DNA of 7,042 bases, from contig JAJWCP010000069.1 of assembly GCA_021617435.1 (NCBI GenBank), forward strand, positions 1 through 7,042. Reading direction: 5' to 3'. The notes below the pieces were generated by a model. The model was not told the DNA's origin. It worked only from the letters and a program-made list of their open reading frames with translations, and did not search any database. Below, one piece after another: positions 5,404 through 7,042 of the stretch. Numbering within the stretch: the first letter of the stretch is position 1; each line of letters starts with the position of its first letter. This stretch comes from Pseudomonadota bacterium. Its GTDB lineage: Bacteria; Pseudomonadota; Alphaproteobacteria; RF32; CAG-239. The translations under genes were made by a program, and so were the position numbers.

Positions 5404-7042
5404 GTGACGAGACGTAATTTTAAGTTTTTGGCAGTTTTGCTGTTGTTTTTAACCGGCGCGGGTCTCGCCCATGCTTTGCAGTGCAAAAGCGGCAGTTCGT
5501 CATGTTCATCATCAAGCGCTTCTGACTGCACTAATTTAGGTTATAGTTCATCTGCTGAGAGCAACTGCAAACACTATTTATTATGCCCTTTCAACACTAG
5601 CTACAAAACCTGCGTTGCTTTTGATAACAGCGAACCTGAGCCGGACTGTTCCGATTATCCGTTAACCGAGTGCCCTGACAACGGTATTTGCGACGAATGC
5701 CCCGATGATAAAACCTATCTTAAATTCACGGGCTGCGAAAGCGGTTATGTCTTAAATGCTGATAAAACCGGCTGTGAGGAAACAGCCTGCGATGACGGCT
5801 ATGCAAAATCAGTAGACGGATGCGGCATGCAAGGTAAAGATGGTTGGCATTTGGGTAATTTAATAGACACCACAACCGGATGCTATAGATGTATGCCGAA
5901 TGATTGTAAAGAGGGCTATTCAACCGACACCACAGATTGCGGTAACGGATACACTTTAGATAACGATGGCTATTCCGGCGAGGATGAGTGCGGTATGTGC
6001 ATCTGTACCAACCCGTGCGAGGATACCTATACCGGTGAAATTCCTGAAAACGCTCATGCGGTAACCGAAACCTGCAACGCTTGCGATGAAGAAAAAGAAA
6101 TTGTCACCGGTTGGGAATGCGATGGCGGCTTTTCTGCTGACGCTAATAAAACCAAATGCTTAGGACCTTGCGATAAATCTGCCGACGAGCATTGCAAGAC
6201 CTGGTCAAGCGAGTTAGAAGACTGCGAATGCACTGAGTGTGAAGAATTTTATGAAAAGAAAGACGGCAAGTGCGTTCCGATGACTTGTGATGATGACAAT
6301 GAAACCGCTGACGACTGCAAGGATACGGAAACTTATATTGTTGATAAAACACTTATGAATAATGAGGTTTGCGGTCATTGCGTTGATTGTACGGATGAAA
6401 ACGACCCGCACAGCCCTTGCAAAGGCATGTATACATGTAGCGGCGACGGACGTGTTGGCGTTGGCACAGGCGACTGCCCTTGCGGCAATGTCACATATTA
6501 TAAAAAATGTCAAGTGGTTGAGACCTGCGGCACAGAATACAAATATGCAAATGGAGGTTCTTGCTATGCTTACACTCAAAACCAGGTTGGAACTTGGGCA
6601 ACACGGGGTAAATATTTAGTCGGTGACAAATGCACTAAAATTGATCTTACTAAAGTATACTGGTATGCCTCTTGCACAGGAACAAATTGCGAAGGTAACC
6701 CTGGACTTGCTTACGGACTTAAAACATGCCCGAATGGAGAGGTTGGAAGCGGTAAAACCGTAGAATGCGGCGACATAACATACTATGAAGAATGCGGCTG
6801 CGACACAGAATACAGTTATGAAAATGGAGGTTCTTGCTATGCTTACACTCAAAACGAGGTTGGAACTTCGGCAACACGGGGTAAATATTTAGTCGGTGAC
6901 AAATGCACTACTAATGGCGGTACTAAAGTATACTGGTATGCCTCTTGCACAGGAACAAATTGTGAAGGTAATAAGGGACCTGCTTATGGACTTAAAACAT
7001 GCCCGAATGGAGAGGTTGGAAGCGGTAAAACCGTAGAATGCG
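5404..7042 (+). CDS. Large cysteine-rich exported repeat protein, 3' end outside window
   Basis: The frame is open for 546 codons to the window end with no stop. The GTG start at 5404 follows AGGAG (5395-5399) at a short 4 nt spacing; an in-frame TAA at 5389-5391 excludes any earlier start. Residues 1-24 are a signal peptide: basic TRRNFK, a hydrophobic stretch (8-16 and on to 22) and a signal-peptidase-I-like AHA before Leu25. TRRNF also resembles a Tat motif. The mature part is acidic and holds 57 Cys among 546 residues, including seven CxxC pairs (96-99, 160-163, 196-199, 224-227, 276-279, 323-326, 326-329). Modules of the form CxxGY/F...C, such as residues 111-124 and 239-252, recall EGF-like or growth-factor-receptor Cys-rich domains. 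From residue 377 it becomes a tandem array of 91-residue units. A disulfide-stabilised surface or secreted protein is likely; its function is unknown. I do not recognise a named family. Confidence 0.88.
   Translation, partial: MTRRNFKFLAVLLLFLTGAGLAHALQCKSGSSSCSSSSASDCTNLGYSSSAESNCKHYLLCPFNTSYKTCVAFDNSEPEPDCSDYPLTECPDNGICDECPDDKTYLKFTGCESGYVLNADKTGCEETACDDGYAKSVDGCGMQGKDGWHLGNLIDTTTGCYRCMPNDCKEGYSTDTTDCGNGYTLDNDGYSGEDECGMCICTNPCEDTYTGEIPENAHAVTETCNACDEEKEIVTGWECDGGFSADANKTKCLGPCDKSADEHCKTWSSELEDCECTECEEFYEKKDGKCVPMTCDDDNETADDCKDTETYIVDKTLMNNEVCGHCVDCTDENDPHSPCKGMYTCSGDGRVGVGTGDCPCGNVTYYKKCQVVETCGTEYKYANGGSCYAYTQNQVGTWATRGKYLVGDKCTKIDLTKVYWYASCTGTNCEGNPGLAYGLKTCPNGEVGSGKTVECGDITYYEECGCDTEYSYENGGSCYAYTQNEVGTSATRGKYLVGDKCTTNGGTKVYWYASCTGTNCEGNKGPAYGLKTCPNGEVGSGKTVEC
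6430..6531 (+). repeat. Degenerate partial copy of the 91-residue repeat
   Basis: Residues 343-376 align with the last third of the downstream units: YTC..GRVGVG..C.CGNVTYYKKC corresponds to KTC..GEVGSG..C.GDITYYEEC. The copy has diverged strongly and contains small insertions, including an extra CP before CGNV and a longer stretch after the KKC. It suggests that the array grew by duplication from an older ancestral module. Confidence 0.6.
6532..6804 (+). repeat. Tandem repeat unit 1 (273 bp, 91 residues)
   Basis: The complete unit runs from TEYKYANGG to EECGCD and has eight Cys, at GGSC, GDKC, YASC, TNC, KTC, VEC, EEC and GC. It is in frame and directly abuts the next unit, so the period is exactly 273 bp. 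Its codons favour ACA/ACT and GGA/GGT, unlike the ACC- and GGC-rich codons of the region upstream. Confidence 0.93.
6805..7042 (+). repeat. Tandem repeat unit 2, truncated by the window end
   Basis: The visible 238 bases match unit 1 at 219 positions (about 92%), and 69 of 79 residues are identical. All six visible Cys are conserved. Sixteen of the 19 base changes fall in the ten codons that change residue, mainly in one cluster (KIDL in unit 1, TNGG in unit 2). The last 55 visible bases are identical to unit 1. More units probably follow beyond the window. Confidence 0.93.

Noticed and set aside
5404..5484. Lipoprotein reading of the signal peptide at Cys27
   Set aside because: The residues before Cys27 are Ala-Leu-Gln. 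There is no Leu-x-(Ala/Gly) lipobox, whereas AHA before Leu25 fits signal peptidase I.
6214..6852. Two minus-strand frames (6214-6579 and 6616-6852) that both begin MSVSIARTSI
   Set aside because: Their shared start only reflects the tandem repeats of the plus-strand gene. They are antisense shadows, not a duplicated gene pair.
6532..7042. CRISPR or mobile-element origin of the repeats
   Set aside because: The repeats are 273 bp, abut without spacers, keep the reading frame and conserve Cys positions, so they are protein-domain duplications.

Overview
The window looks like a chromosomal segment of an AT-leaning alphaproteobacterium. The evidence is the EF-G and DnaK sequences, which look alphaproteobacterial to me, the DnaK tail ending DADYEEVK, the rpsL-rpsG-fusA-tuf gene order, and a dnaK promoter candidate whose -10 matches the alphaproteobacterial heat-shock form (CYTATNT). 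A host-associated or gut lineage is possible because the last gene resembles Cys-rich hypothetical proteins I associate with uncultured gut Alphaproteobacteria, but that placement is a weak inference.

Positions 1-3200 (minus strand) hold the str operon. A strong sigma70-like promoter (about 3146-3174) with a GC-rich discriminator drives rpsL (S12), rpsG (S7) and fusA (EF-G). The genes are 11 and 18 bp apart, and the rpsG Shine-Dalgarno overlaps the rpsL stop. An intrinsic terminator or attenuator hairpin (88-113) lies between fusA and tuf. Only the first 18 codons of tuf (EF-Tu) are in the window.

Positions 3198-5239 (minus strand) hold a stand-alone, full-length dnaK with its own promoter and a terminator-like hairpin. 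No dnaJ or grpE is adjacent. The str promoter begins about 24 bp beyond the dnaK terminator.

Positions 5164-5403 are a 240 bp AT-rich divergent intergenic region. It carries the dnaK promoter on one side and, on the other, a sigma70 promoter with a perfect TATAAT for the plus-strand gene.

Positions 5404-7042 (plus strand, open at the window end) encode a large exported protein. It starts at GTG, has an N-terminal signal peptide with a Tat-like TRRNF motif, and is about 10% cysteine (57 Cys in 546 residues) with seven CxxC motifs. Its C-terminal part is a tandem array of 91-residue Cys-rich units, with a degenerate unit upstream. This is the only non-housekeeping locus and the most interesting part of the window.

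The housekeeping genes form a translation and protein-folding block: ribosomal decoding-site proteins, both elongation GTPases and the main Hsp70. The Cys-rich gene shares only the divergent intergenic region with dnaK, and no functional link to the block is shown.
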